Shown here: positions 11,271 to 23,877 of the stretch, piece by piece | Layout: each line of letters starts with the position of its first letter | How positions within the stretch are numbered: the stretch's first letter is position 1 | DNA from: Adiantum capillus-veneris | Lineage: Eukaryota; Streptophyta; Polypodiopsida; Polypodiales; Pteridaceae | DNA: 64,000 nucleotides | NCBI GenBank assembly: GCA_014529385.2 | Contig: CM043965.1 | Span: forward strand, 58,994,933-59,058,932 | Direction of reading: 5' to 3' | The notes under the pieces: generated by a model | The model's input: only the letters and a program-made list of their open reading frames with translations | Told to the model about the DNA's origin: nothing | Databases searched by the model: none | Program-made: the position numbers and the translations under genes

Positions 11271-13610
11271 GATAAGAGTAATTTCACTACTAATTTCATC
11301 GGTTTTGAGTGTGTGTAGCTCAATTTTAGTTTAATTTTGATTGTGTGTGCAAGTAATTGGAAGCTAATTTTTGAGTTATGAATACCCCAAACCCCCTAAT
11401 TTCATCGCAATTCCACTAATTTCATGCTGACCATTACTAATTTTGCTTCATTTTCATGCTAATTTTGACTAAGTCCATGCTAATTTCATGCTAACAATCA
11501 CTAATTTTTACTAACATTTGACTAATTTTACTAACCTAACTGCTAACATTTGATGTGTAATGTATGTTTAATCCCCTTATAAGAGGTTGAATCATCACTC
11601 TAATCAAGTTAATGGTGCTAACATGTTCTTAATTTGATGATTTGAGTGTTTGATTTTTGACATACATTGGCCAATTTTGGAGCCAATTTGGTTGCAATGG
11701 TGGATCTTTACATGGAGAAAAAGAATAGCTTAGAGTGTGATTACAATGTAAGTGCACTCATTTGCTCATTTCATTTATTGATTGATTAATGTGGTTCATA
11801 ATGTGCTAATCACTAGCTACAATTAGGTGTGAAAATCAATTTTTTGATCTGCACTTTGCACCTAATTTGATTCACTTGGGATGAAATTAATGTTAAATTT
11901 TGAATAATGAACCTTGTGTGTAACAAGATAATGCTTAATTCTCATCAAGAATTCATGTGTGTGTAAAGATCAATGTGCGTGTAGTGCACCAAAAAGGAAA
12001 AAAACTGCCATAAAATTCAAGTATGTGTGCATGCATATAAATTGAGCAAATTGATGATATGTGAATGTGAAATCATGTAATTGATGTGTTAATTAGGCAA
12101 TTGCAATCATTGGATATGTCTAATTGCCAAAAAATTGATCAAAATTTAAGTGTGTGTGTCCTATTAAAGACCACTTGATTCAATGATTGATATGTCAATT
12201 GGGACACTTCTTTTTGATTGTAGAATGTGCATCAAATGTGGCATTAGGGATATACCCAATCGCATTTTCAATCGAGCCATTTTGTGCTTAATTTTGGAAG
12301 TGTGTGCATTGCTTGATTAGGTGAATTAGGGATGCATGCATTTGTTTATGCTTGATCAAGTATGCAATTTGGGCATTAAAATATGAAATTGATGTATTTG
12401 TTGCATAAAAATTTGGTCTATATTTGGGTGTGTATGCCAATCAATGGCATGTGCAATCCAATGTGTGAACGAATAATTGGTATTTTCTAATCAATTATGA
12501 TGATGAGTTGGCCAAATATTTGATGTGTGTGTCACAAGATTGGCTCAAAGATTGAGATAGATTGCTCGATTGAGTCTCAATTGTGAAGATTTTTGCCATG
12601 TTAATGATTGATCAATGAGATGAACATGGCCCCCAAAAACTCAAAAACATTGATGTATGTGTAATTGTAATTGAAATTCACTCATGGAAAGTCGTGCAAA
12701 CTAGAATGATAAGTCCAATTGGGGACATTGTGATCAAGATGGACAAAATGTTGTGTGTGATTTACTAAATGACTTGAAGGGAAACCCCAAAGGCTCAATG
12801 GAGATCAAAATCCTTTTATGTAATTGATTGAGTTCAAAATCGCTTTTGGTATCAATTTTTGGATTCAAAGGAAATTTTCAAAGGAAATTTTTGGAATTTT
12901 CAACTAAGTGTGAAAAAGAATATGAGATGAGATTGGAATTTAATTGATTAAAACATTAAGTATGCCAAAGATCTTGCATTCAAAATCAAATTAAATGGCA
13001 TTGGGAGCTCAATTTGAGATGATAAGCAACCATATGTGCTTACAAAATTCAAGTGTGTGCACATAGTAAATTGGATATAAGCATACTCATTGAATTTGAA
13101 TCAATCTTTTGCATGTATGCTATCCGGTGGAATTTAATTGAGAACTTTTGATAATTTTTTTTGTGAAGTATGCTTGTATGTGAGGTATGTACATTGAGAG
13201 TTTGGCTTGAAATGGGTTGAGAAATGCTTTATGAGGATTGAGAATTGAAGAATTATAACAAGCTACACGTACACACACATTTTGTTTTTTCTTTTTGTGT
13301 ATAAGTTGAGGTTGTCTGTCTCTAAATACAAAACCACAAGGATTGCCAAAAATGAGCACTCACCCTCACACAACTTCACCTTGAGATTTTTTGAAACAAA
13401 AAACAAAGAAACAAGCTTGGCGTGCAATTTGCTTGACATTTTTTGGCCCATCCTTGTGCTGCCTACATTTGGGAAGAGAAAAAAAAAAGCACAACACACA
13501 TAAATTGCACTGATTACATACTGCCATGTTGTTGCTTTTGTATGCATGCGCTATCACACCTACAATGTACACATGGATCTTCTTGCCTTGCCCATTGAAA
13601 ACTCACCACA
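11271..13610. other. AT-rich non-coding stretch with recurring GTGTGTG phrases
   Basis: No ORF here resembles a protein. Short phrases of the type AAATTTAAGTGTGTGTGYAY recur roughly every 95-150 bp between about 12020 and 13055, embedded in ATTGA/ATTGG-rich sequence. I cannot assign the stretch to a named element. Confidence 0.5.
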
Positions 13611-13613
13611 CAG

Positions 13614-13619
<6 letters not shown>

Positions 13620-13675
<56 letters not shown>
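13620..13675. repeat. Compound (TC)n(CA)n microsatellite
   Basis: A TC run (13620-13645) passes directly into a CA run (13645-13675), followed by a short C tract. Confidence 0.95.
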
Positions 13676-13677
<2 letters not shown>

Positions 13678-13827
13678 CCCCGAAGGGGATACTGTTCACT
13701 GGTCGATGATTTGCCAAATCAACACACAACACACTTGCATACAAATTTGTGCCGCTGATTCAGATCAAACCACCACCCATAACATCCCGCCAAGTAAACT
13801 CCCTCTGTCAATATCACCCATTGGTCC

Positions 13828-13911
13828 TATTAGGAAATATGACGTAGCTAAGTAGATAATTGAGTAGATTAGTTAATGGAGAGAGATAATTTCACACACA
13901 AGGGATTGTAG

Positions 13912-13945
<34 letters not shown>

Positions 13946-14578
13946 ACACGATATATGTGGTTCGCCCAATGTGGGCTACGTCCACGGAAAAGCACCCACT
14001 CAATGGCTTTAGTACTTCAAAACACGAAGTAGGTTACAAAGGGATTATACCCTTAATAGAGCTCCCACCTTGCTTCACTCTCACCACCTCACACCCACCT
14101 TGTTGCATCAAATTCACACTATGAAACGTGTGTAGAAATGGCCTCCTTTTATAGGCCAAAAGGGATGCCCTCTCTCATGAGAGACAACCATGTGTAGCTG
14201 CCCTTGTGTAGATAAGTTCAAATCGGACCCTCCAATCCGCCCATGTGTGGCCGCCCTTGAGAAGACAAGTCCTCCTTTGAAATCGGCCACCGGCCATTGA
14301 CTTCTGACCATCGGCCACCGACCACTAGCCATTGACTACCGGCCACTGACCAACCGGCCAAACGACCAGCCGGTTTTTGACCACTTTCCGACCACCATCC
14401 GGCTATAATATTCCGGTGCGAGACTAGGCATAAAAATTTTGGTTTCCAGCGAGTGATTTTGTTTTCTGGCGAGTTATTTTTCTTCACGTACAATGGCTTC
14501 TCCTCATAATGGGGGCCTTACAAATGTGCATTTTAACACAACAAATTACAAGGGGTAAATCAGGCTCCATACTTAACA
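13828..14578 (-). repeat. 3' LTR of the minus-strand copia element
   Basis: 751 bp, from TATTAGGAAATATGACG to CCATACTTAACA. It contains a (GA)n run near 13914-13942. It parallels the LTR at 18591-19360 throughout, with substitutions and small indels. Confidence 0.93.
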
Positions 14579-14639
14579 ATCTCCCACTTGGAGACTGATA
14601 TCCAAACCAAACCTGTGACTGCTTTCCATCCTGGCTTCT

Positions 14640-17600
14640 TATCCTTGAATGCCGATTGAAGATGAGCAAAAGCTCAACTTCTCGTTGTTGACCACCTTTG
14701 TAAACATGTCTGTAGGATTTTCACTTGTATGCACCTTTCCTAGCTTTAGCTGTCTCTCTTCCAAAAGAGTGCGTATGAAGTGATATCTCACCTCAATGTG
14801 CTTTGTCCTTCAATGAAAGGCTGAGTTCTTTGCAAGATGGATAGCACTTTGGATATCACTATACAAGACACATTTTTCTTGTTTGAATCCAAGCTCTTCT
14901 AAGAATCTGTGAAGCCACATAAATTTCTTTGCTTGCCTCCGTCATTGCGACATACTCTGCTTCCGTGGTAGGAAGTGAGACAACTTTCTGCAGCTTTGAA
15001 GCCCATCTTATTGCTGTGCCTCCACCCGTGAAGACATAGCCAGTAGTGCTCCTTTGAGTGTCTTTGTCACCTGCCATATCTGCATCAGCATACCCTTGAA
15101 GAATGAATATCAGTTCCTCCAAAATACAAAGCATTTGTTGTTGTCCCTTTTAGATACCTAAGTATCCACTTCATAGCTTGCCAATGCTCTTTGCCTGGGT
15201 TGTCCATGAACCTACTTACAACTCCCACTGCATGTTCAATATCTGGCCTTGTCCAGACCATAACATACATTAGAAAACCTACCGCTGCAGCATATGGAAC
15301 TTTAGACATATAGGCTATCTCCTCTTGTGTCTTTGGACACATATCCTTGGTTAGTTTAAAATGACTAGCCAAAGGTGAGAAACTGTTTTTGCATTTTGCA
15401 TTGCAAACCTTTCTAGTACCTTCTTGATGTAATCCTCTTGAGATAGCTTTATTGTCTTCTTCCTCCTGTCCCTTGATATTTTCATACTAAGTATCCTCTT
15501 TACAACACCTAAATCTTTCATTGAAAAAGATTTAGACAACTCCTCTTTTAGGTCTTTGATGTCCTGCATGTTAACACTTGCAATCAGCATGTCATCAACA
15601 TACAACATTAGGATGATGAACTTCCCATCTCCCAAATTCTCCGTATAGATGTAGTGATCCGAGTTGCATCTTGTGAATCCATGATCCAACATCCATCGAT
15701 CAAACTTCAAGTATCATTGTCTTGATGCTTTCTTTAAACCATACAAGCTCTTCTTTAATCTGCAAACCATTTTCTCCTCACCTTTTACTTCATACCCCTT
15801 TGGTTAAATCATGTAAATTTCCTCCTCTAAGTGACCTTGAGGGAATGCCGTATTTACATCCATTTGCTCAAGATTTAAATCATGAGCAGCCACAAGGCTT
15901 AAGACAAGCCTAATTGAGTTCATTTTTACAAGAGGAGAAAATATTTCATTGAAGTCAATACCTTTCTTTTGAGAAAACCCCTTTACCACAAGCCTAGACT
16001 TGTACCTTCTCTTCCCATCTTCTTCTTCCTTCACCTTATACACCCATTTGTTCTGCAATGCCCGCTTACCTTTAGGCAACTCAACCAACTCCCATGTTTG
16101 GTTGCCATGTAGTGAGTCCATCTCCACTTGCATGCTCTTCGTCCATTCTTCTTTGGATTCATGATGCATAGCTTCTTCGTATGATTCTGGCTCTCCAGAA
16201 TCTGAGATCAAGAGATGGTTGAAGGAAGAACAAACCTTTCTGGAGGTCTACTTGCTCTTGTGGATCTTCGAGGAATAGGTTGAGGCTCCTCATTTGGTTG
16301 ATGTTGTTGCACATTGTCACCAGTTGCAGTCCTTGAGTCTTCACCGTCCTTAGCTCCATGTACTCATCACCTGTTTCTTTTCTTTGTTTTCTTTCCAAGT
16401 AGTCTTTTGTACATATTTTGTTCCTTAAAAATTACATCCCTACTCCTAAAGATTTTACCATCTTCAGGATTCCATAGGCGATACCCAAAGTCACCTTCTC
16501 TATAGCCAATAAAGAAACACTTTTTGGACTTTCCATCTAGCTTTGATCTTAGGCTTCTATATATATGCATGAAAGCCTCACACCCAAACACTTTGAAGAA
16601 TGCATAATTCACCGGTTTACATGTCCATGCCTCGTCTAGAACTCCCCCATCCAATGCCGTTGAGGGTGATCGATTGATTAAGTACACAGACGTACTTACA
16701 GCTTTCTCCCAAAGCTCAAGCGGTAGGCCTACATGTAGCCACATGCTTTGTGCTCGCTCCATGATTGTTTTGTTCATCCTTTCCAAAATCCCATTTTGTT
16801 GAGGTGTCCTTGGGGTTGTCCTTTGTCTCCAAATGCCATTGCTAGCACAAAAGCTTTCAAAAGCTTGGCTGCAATATTCGCTTCCATTGTCGGATCTGAG
16901 GCATTTAACCTTAGTACCATGGTTTCATTCTCCACAAAGGCTTTCCACCTTTGAAATATGGAAAACACATCGGATTTATTATTCATTACATAAACCCATG
17001 TTTTCCTAGTTGCATCATCTATGAATGTTACATAGTACAACGAGCCACCAAGTGATGGTGTACTTGCATGACCCCAAACGTCAGAATGAACCAGTTCGAG
17101 TTTTTTATTTTTTCTTTCATTTTTAGAATTTTGAATTTTCACCCTCTTTTGTTTACCATAAACATAATCTTCATAGAACTCTAAGTCCACTTCTTTCAAA
17201 CCTGGTAGAAGCTTCTTTGTTTGAAGGATTTGCATTCCTTTGGCACTCATATGTCCAAGCCGGTAGTGCCACACCACACTGTCGACTTCTGTAGTTTTTG
17301 CACAAGCTGAAGGTTGCGTGCTAGCAGTACACAAGTAAAGTGTACCAACCTTTTCTCCCTTGGCAACCACCAAAGATCCCTTTGAGATCTTCCAATGTTT
17401 GTTTTTGAATGCAATGTTGTGACCTTCATCGTCCAATTGTCATGTAAAGATCCAATTTTTGCGAAGAGAAGGAACATGCCTAACATCTTTAAGCTTCCTT
17501 TCATTTCCATTAGCAGTTTTGACAGAAACTGCACCTTTGTCAACAATCTCACAAGCTTCATCACCTCCCAAGTATACATACCCAAAATTACCTTTGGTGT

Positions 17601-18516
17601 AATATTGGAAATGTTGCTTGTGTGGTGTCGCATGGAATGAAGCCCCGGAATCTACTATCCAGGAATTAGACACATGTCTAATGAGAGAATTAGAGCATCT
17701 TGCTCTACTTTACGTGCCACATTGGCCTCCGATGTTGGCTTGTTGTCTTGAGACTCCGACTCCTTCTTTTTCTTGGACCAACAATCCTTCTTTACGTGGC
17801 CCTTCTTGCCGCAATTTCAACATTCAAGAACTGACTTTGTGCGTGACTTGCTCCGCCTTGAGCGATCACGACCCTTTTAGTTTTTGAACCTCTCCTTAGG
17901 CCTTCCTCTTGTTTCCACTGACAGTGCAGCACTTGATGATTCTCTTATGCTTCTCCTTCGCATTTCCTCAATTAGGAGAACACCCACAATAGCATCAAAC
18001 TTAAGAGTATTTGTACCAGAGATAGAATTACTTACAACCATAACAAGGCTGTCCCAACTATCCGATAGAGATGATAGTATAAGGAGAGCTCGCAATTTGT
18101 CATCGAAATTGATTTTCACCGATTGAAGTTGACTTACGTTTGTGTTAAAGTCATATAGGTGTTCTACAACTGAACCATTCTCTGCCATCTTTAGATTGAA
18201 TAAGCACTTCATGAGAAATACCTTATTGGATGCCGATGGTTTTTCATAGAAGTCATCAAGTGAGTTCATCAAGTTCTCCGCGGTCTTCATCTTTGAAACA
18301 TTGAAGGCTACCATTGACGCCAAGCTTAACCGTATTGTTCCCAGTGATTTTTGTTCAAGGACAATCCATGATTCATCTGCCATCACTGCGGGCCTCTTTG
18401 CCCTCCTAGTGGCAAATAGAGGTCTTTCTGGTAGAGATAGTCTTCAATATGCATCTTCCAATGTTGGTAGTTTTTGCCATTGAACTTCTCAATCTTGAGC
18501 TTCCCTTCCTCCGCCA
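14640..18516 (-). pseudogene. copia gag-pol, many frameshifts and stops
   Basis: The Gag start (MAEEGKLKIEKFNG) is an ATG at 18516, but the frame breaks before the main Gag ORF (18386-17877). The zinc knuckle (CxNCGKKGHVKKDC, near 17830) has a stop where Trp is expected. Protease WIVDSGASFHATP lies at 17673-17440. The integrase zone (17436-16774) holds WHYRLGHMS, HSDVWG and FIDDATRK, then a frameshift. The integrase C-terminal part is 16786-16367. RT is split between 16211-15804 (NKWVYKVK, QMDVNTAF) and 15710-15351 (LYVDDMLIAS). RNase H ([19 protein letters not shown]) is 15372-14859, with a degraded tail to about 14640. It would have made the polyprotein that copies and integrates the element, but it cannot now. 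Confidence 0.92.
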
Positions 18517-18576
18517 TTACTCCCACTCAATTCAAGGAATCCTTTACTTGAGATAATTTAGCTACGAGCAAACCTT

Positions 18577-18588
18577 GCTCTGATACCA
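18577..18588 (-). other. Primer-binding site, initiator tRNA-Met type
   Basis: Reads TGGTATCAGAGC on the minus strand, two bases inside the right (5') LTR. This is the standard copia primer site. Confidence 0.9.
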
Positions 18589-18590
18589 GT

Positions 18591-19360
18591 TGTTAGGAAA
18601 TATGACGTACCTAAGTAGATAATTGAGTAGATTACTTAATGGAGAGAGATAATTTTCACACACAAGAGATTAGGAGTAGAGACAGAGAGATAGAGAGTAC
18701 ACACAATATACGTGGTTCACCCGATGTGGGCTACGTCCACGGGAAAGTAGCCACTCAATGGCTTTAGTACTTCAAAACAAAGTAGGTTACAAAGGGATAA
18801 TACCCTTAATAGAGCTCCCACCTTGCTTCTCTCACCACCTCACAACCACCTTGTTGCATCAGCTTCACACTATGAAATGTATGTAGAAATGGCCTCCTTT
18901 CATAGGCCAAAAGGGTTGCCCTCTCTCATGAGAGGCAGCCATGTGTAGCCACCCTTGTGTAGATAAGTCCAAATCGGACCCTCCAATCCGCCCATGTGTG
19001 GCCGCCCTTGAAAAGACAAGTCCTCCTTTGAAATTGGCCACCAGCCATTGAATTCGGCCACCGGCCATTGACCATTGACTTCTGACCACCGGCTACCGAC
19101 CATTGACTACCGGCCACCGGCCAACCGGCCAAATGACTGGCCGATTTTTGACCACTTTTTGACCGCCGTCCGGCCATTATATGCCGGCAAAAAGGAATAT
19201 TCCGGGAGCGTGAAAATTTTGGTCTCCAACGAGTGATTTTATTTTTCGACGAGTTATTTTTCTTCATGGACGATGGCTTCTCCTCATAATGGGGGCCTTA
19301 CAAAATGTGCGTTTTTAACATAGAAGATTACAAGGGGTAAATCAGGCTCCATACTTAACA
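18591..19360 (-). repeat. 5' LTR of the minus-strand copia element
   Basis: 770 bp, TGTTAGGAAATATGACG to CCATACTTAACA, next to the primer-binding site and followed by the GGTCC target duplication. Confidence 0.93.
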
Positions 19361-19365
19361 GGTCC

Positions 19366-22300
19366 CATGCCACTTGTCCATGGCCTCTAAACCCATCTTC
19401 CCTCATCCATCTGATCCTCATCTATCGCAGAACCACACTCACACCCTTTACACTCATACACACATAACTTCTTCTTGTGTTTTTGCCGCTCAATGCCCCA
19501 CATGTTGCCTCATGAATGTGCTGCTTCAATGCCAACTAAAAACGCAAGAATGGCGTGATCTCAATTAACACTCACACTATTGGAGTGGATTTGATGCAAG
19601 AAGATTCTGTTGTTGACCTCTCAACCCACTTGCCTCTTGACACTTTGTTTGCTCACCATCCTGGCTCGCCATTCACTCACAAATGCATTCATCAACAAAC
19701 CCTCTTGAGCCATGCTCCTCTCCTACTCAGATTTTCCTACAAAGGATAGTTTGTCTTGGCCTCTCACATTCGGAGATGACAAAGTGAGAGATTCTTTGAC
19801 AAAAGAATAAATATTATAATTCATAAGCTATGGTTCACACCGTCATTTGTGAGAAAAGCATGTGTTTGAGTCAATTTAAATTCAAAACAAACCCTTGAGA
19901 GAGAGTGAGAACTCACAAATCTGCTTGACCTTTGTATGAAAAATGCAATTTGCAAAATTTTGGTTTTAATGTAGGCTTCAAAGCATCCATTGATGAGAGT
20001 AGCATCAATTTTACATGCATCCTCTATGTAATAAATTGAAACTTTTTGAATATATCATGCATTTTTAGTGCTTAGGGTGAAGGCAATTCCTTTTCTTGCA
20101 CTAATGATTGAGACCTGGGCCAAAGCACAACATTGGATTTTGATTTCTTTGAGAGAGAAAACAATCAATTCCTCATATTGCTTCCTCTATTCTTGATTTG
20201 TATGTCATACTTGCAACATGAAAGCAAGAAGGAAAAGCATTGATCGTGTGTGATGATTGTGAGCATTTTTATGTACCTCATTGCACAAATTTTTTGGCTT
20301 ATGCATTTTTATGGTTTAGTGCTTAGCTTGAGGAAAATTCTCATTGCACTAAAGCAAAAACCCTTGTGATATGCATATGTACTTAAATTGAGAGTTATAT
20401 CGATGATGCATTCATGCTTGGTCGAGAGTGTGCATTAAAATTTGGGCTTGAAATTATCTGTTCCATTTGTGTGATTGGATTACATGAAAGCTTATTTCAA
20501 TGCACTAATACTTGAGTTGAGTATTCTTTTTATTACTTATTTTGAATGATTTTTCCCTTGGGTTTTTTCCCTTTGGCATATATGGGTTTTATACCCTAGC
20601 ATCAGGATTTCAATAATGTTTTTGTGTGTTTTTATCCCTTTGGCATATATGGATATTTTATACCCTAGCATCAGGATTTCAATAATGTTTTTGTGTGTTT
20701 TTCTCCCATGGGATTCACTCTATATCTAAAATGGGATGCCACCTACGAGCGGACAACCTTGATAAAACCCCTATATATGACTCATAGTAGGGAATATGCC
20801 CCCCCCTTTCTACGCTTATACGCTAATCAATGAACAAAACTATCATACCCCTATCTTACATATAAAATTTTGGTCTCACATGATCTAACTGATTAAAACG
20901 TACTAAGGAACCACTTCTATTGTTAACTAGATGTACCCTCAATGTTTCTTAGTTTGATTTTAAATCTATGTGCTCTATAAGCCTACAATCTGGCTACTCG
21001 TCCAATTTTGACCCATCCAAAGCTGGTGTAAATCAACTCTTAATCAACCCTTATCTATGATCAGCTTGATGAAAAATTTGATGTGCGACGTGAAAAAACT
21101 TCCCCTAAATTCATCCAAGTTCTAGTAGTGACCAATTGTTACAAGTAATCAACTTGGGTTGGGTCCCCCCCCGATCCCCCAATAAATATGAATCCCCCTC
21201 CCTTATTTTTAAGCTTGGGAGAAAAATTATTAGGAGCCTACCTCTAACTTATACGCTTATGTAACTTGTAAAACCCCCCCTATCTTACACTTCTATCTTG
21301 CACTTACGGGGTGCGGTAATTTTTCCATAGTGAATCCCCCGGGGTTTTTTTTGACTTTCAATAAATGGTTTTTGGAGCTTGTGTTTGCTAACACTTAGCT
21401 TCAAGAAGCTTGGCTTGCAAATAAAAGAAATCAAGAGGCCTTTACACAAAGTGGATGCTTTGCTCAAAGATGGTCAAAAGAGCACGAATAGGTGAAATCC
21501 TTCCATGCTATGCTCTTTTTTATCTTTAGATATCCTTGCTTGCTTCAATTAAGTGAATTTTATTCTAAGCTATGGTTCCTTTCATTCTTAAAAGCTAGGC
21601 ATACATGAAAGTTTCAACACTTTACTTTTTGAAAATTAAACTCACTTAAAATATGGTTTTATGTGTGCTAATCATGAGTAATTGACCTTGACCTTAGGTC
21701 AATGCAGGATCATTGCTTGTTAATCCTAGACTCTTAGTGATTGTCTTAATACTCCACTCATTTCTAACATGACCTAGAGCTATGGTTAGGCTTTAGTCCC
21801 TTGGTCCATTTTTCATAAGCACTTTCATTATGGAAGAAATAAACAATGCAAAGAATGAACAAATGAATCAAAAAAGTGTGAAGAAAGAGTAGCAAAAATT
21901 CGACTAAACACATGAAAATGAAATTTTTATGTTATGTGTCTGTGTTAGATCTAGCACCTTATTGGGACTTGGTAGGCGAGGGGTAGGTGAGGGGAATTAC
22001 CTTCTTAGATTGCTTGGTCAAGGCCCTAAACCGATGCCCTGGGCTGATAGGGGTTAGATGTTGCCTTGGTAATTCTATAAAATGGTAAAAAAACAATCTT
22101 CCATGAGCTTCAAAAAGCTAAGTGACAGTGTACTAATAGATTAGGAGCTTCTTTGTGGCCCGTAGACATGATAGACTTGGATGCTTTATTAAAACTAATC
22201 ATATAGTTTTTAGGCTAGTAAATTTATGAGCTTGCATTTAGCCTAGGGTCATAATTGATTGCTTGTGTTACATGCATAAATCTAAAATTTTTAGTAATTT

Positions 22301-23877
22301 AATCTTCATAATAGTTTAGGTGTTTGTTTGATTTATGTGGTTTAGTTTTTGGCTATGATGGATGTATCTTTTAAAAGCAAAACATCACTTTACATAATAT
22401 TTCATTGTACTTCATGTTGTATTCATCCTTTGTTGGCCTTGATACTCATGACTTGTCTTATGTTTTGAAGCTCAACATTCCTCCATGGACGTGCTTTCTA
22501 CCATGTCAATGTGCTTTGCTTCAAAAACACACGAGGATATGCGTCAGATTAGGATGGGGAATTTTAGCAGTGGCTAACACATGTTACACCGATTATGCAC
22601 CAAGCTAGGGATGTGCTATGGATGTGCACAATATTTTCTATTCACATTATATAAGGTTTTTCTATTCACGTCGTATAACGTCTTGGGTTCATTTGGGAGT
22701 TCCAAATTGTATAAGCCAAAGGGATCAATTTAATTCCATAGTAGAAATGCTTGGAGTGCATGCTTTTATGAGAAGCCCTTTTATGCAAAGAGGATTCATT
22801 TGAGAGCTCACTCTTGAGTGCTCACTCTATGGATGGCCTAGCCTTGAGCTTAATGTCCATGCTTAGAAGGCTAGTACTATTCCTTTGTATTTAGGTAAGC
22901 TCTTCTTGATTAATCTAATGTCTATTTTGCTCATTAGTCTTGTCTTCTTTACATTTCATTATGTCATAAAGTAGTTTTACACTCGCATTATTTTAGATTT
23001 GAAAGAGGTAATGAATTCTTGCTTTGATCTAGCTCTCTTCTACCATGAGAATTTTAATTAGCTAATGACTTCTCTAATTCTCTTGATTAGTGTAGTGTGT
23101 GTGCACTCTTGGTCATGCGATTGGAGTTTGTGCCTAATTGTGTGCTTAAGTGTGTGAAGGTTTAAGAGCCTTGATCTCAATGCCACTTGTAAGTGATATG
23201 ATTAGAGTACCCTATTTGGCATGTGATGATTGGAGAGGCCAACTTCAATGCAATTAGTGTGTGCTTTGGTCACAGATGCTTGTGTTGATGATGTGCTCTT
23301 GGGGCTCAATAAGAATGTCATGTTGGACTTTGGTGGCCGTGATGTGTGTAGGAGTTGCTTGGTTAGTGATTATAGTGTGATTAGAGTCAGTCTGCCATGG
23401 ATAATATCTACTTGCATTGGAGAGGCATTCTTATGCTCACATATACTAGCATGAGCGACTCAACATAAATATGCTCAACTCATCTAGCTTGAGCAATAGC
23501 TAGTATCGCTAAAACTCTTAGACCGTAGAGAATATTACATAAAGCTTTGGGACTAATGCCTAGCTCATTTGGTGACTTAGCTGTTGGACTTGAACTCTTA
23601 TGCCATGTATTCCTAATGGGCAGCTTGGACGTACTTGTTTAAGGCCAGAAACCCAATTCCATTGGTTCTTGATAATTAGGCCTCTTTCATTGTTTTGGTC
23701 TTAAATGGATGCCACCATTTTGTCCAATATGTTGGTTGGTATACTTTGGCTCCTCTTGATTTGTACTACTTCAAAAATAAGGTTCTATGGTTGTAGTAGG
23801 GACTGATGGAGCATTTGATTTATCTTCCACGAGAAGTGGTTGTTGTTGTTTGTGGGTGCTCTGTGTTTGAGTTTCCA
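19366..23877. other. Long non-coding stretch
   Basis: Only short, unconvincing ORFs occur. It contains a small tandem repeat (20569-20703) and scattered C-rich tracts near 20810, 21170 and 21280. It may include the 3' untranslated region or LTR of the minus-strand gypsy-like element to its right, but I could not pair any LTRs. Confidence 0.4.
20569..20703. repeat. Two-copy tandem repeat, period 67 bp
   Basis: The phrase CCCTTTGGCATATATGG starts at 20569 and 20636. Both copies continue TATACCCTAGCATCAGG, AATAATGTTTTTGTGTG. Confidence 0.85.

Larger units (their letters stand above)
13828..19360 (-). mobile_element. Complete, decayed Ty1/copia LTR retrotransposon (Tork/TNT1-like)
   Basis: Two LTRs in direct orientation (13828-14578 and 18591-19360) flank a minus-strand gag-pol. 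A perfect 5-bp target duplication GGTCC sits at 13823-13827 and 19361-19365. The minus-strand primer-binding site TGGTATCAGAGC (18588-18577) adjoins the right LTR and matches the initiator tRNA-Met type. A purine tract (AAGTGGGAGAT) adjoins the left LTR. The left LTR begins TATTAGG where the right begins TGTTAGG, so its terminal TG has mutated. Domain order Gag-PR-IN-RT-RH is that of copia. The WIVDSGASFHATP protease motif and the integrase style resemble TNT1/Tork elements; lineage is by recall. Confidence 0.95.

Noticed and set aside
13282-13572. Short overlapping ORFs before the compound microsatellite
   Set aside because: No recognisable motif, both strands open because of low GC, no start or splice context.
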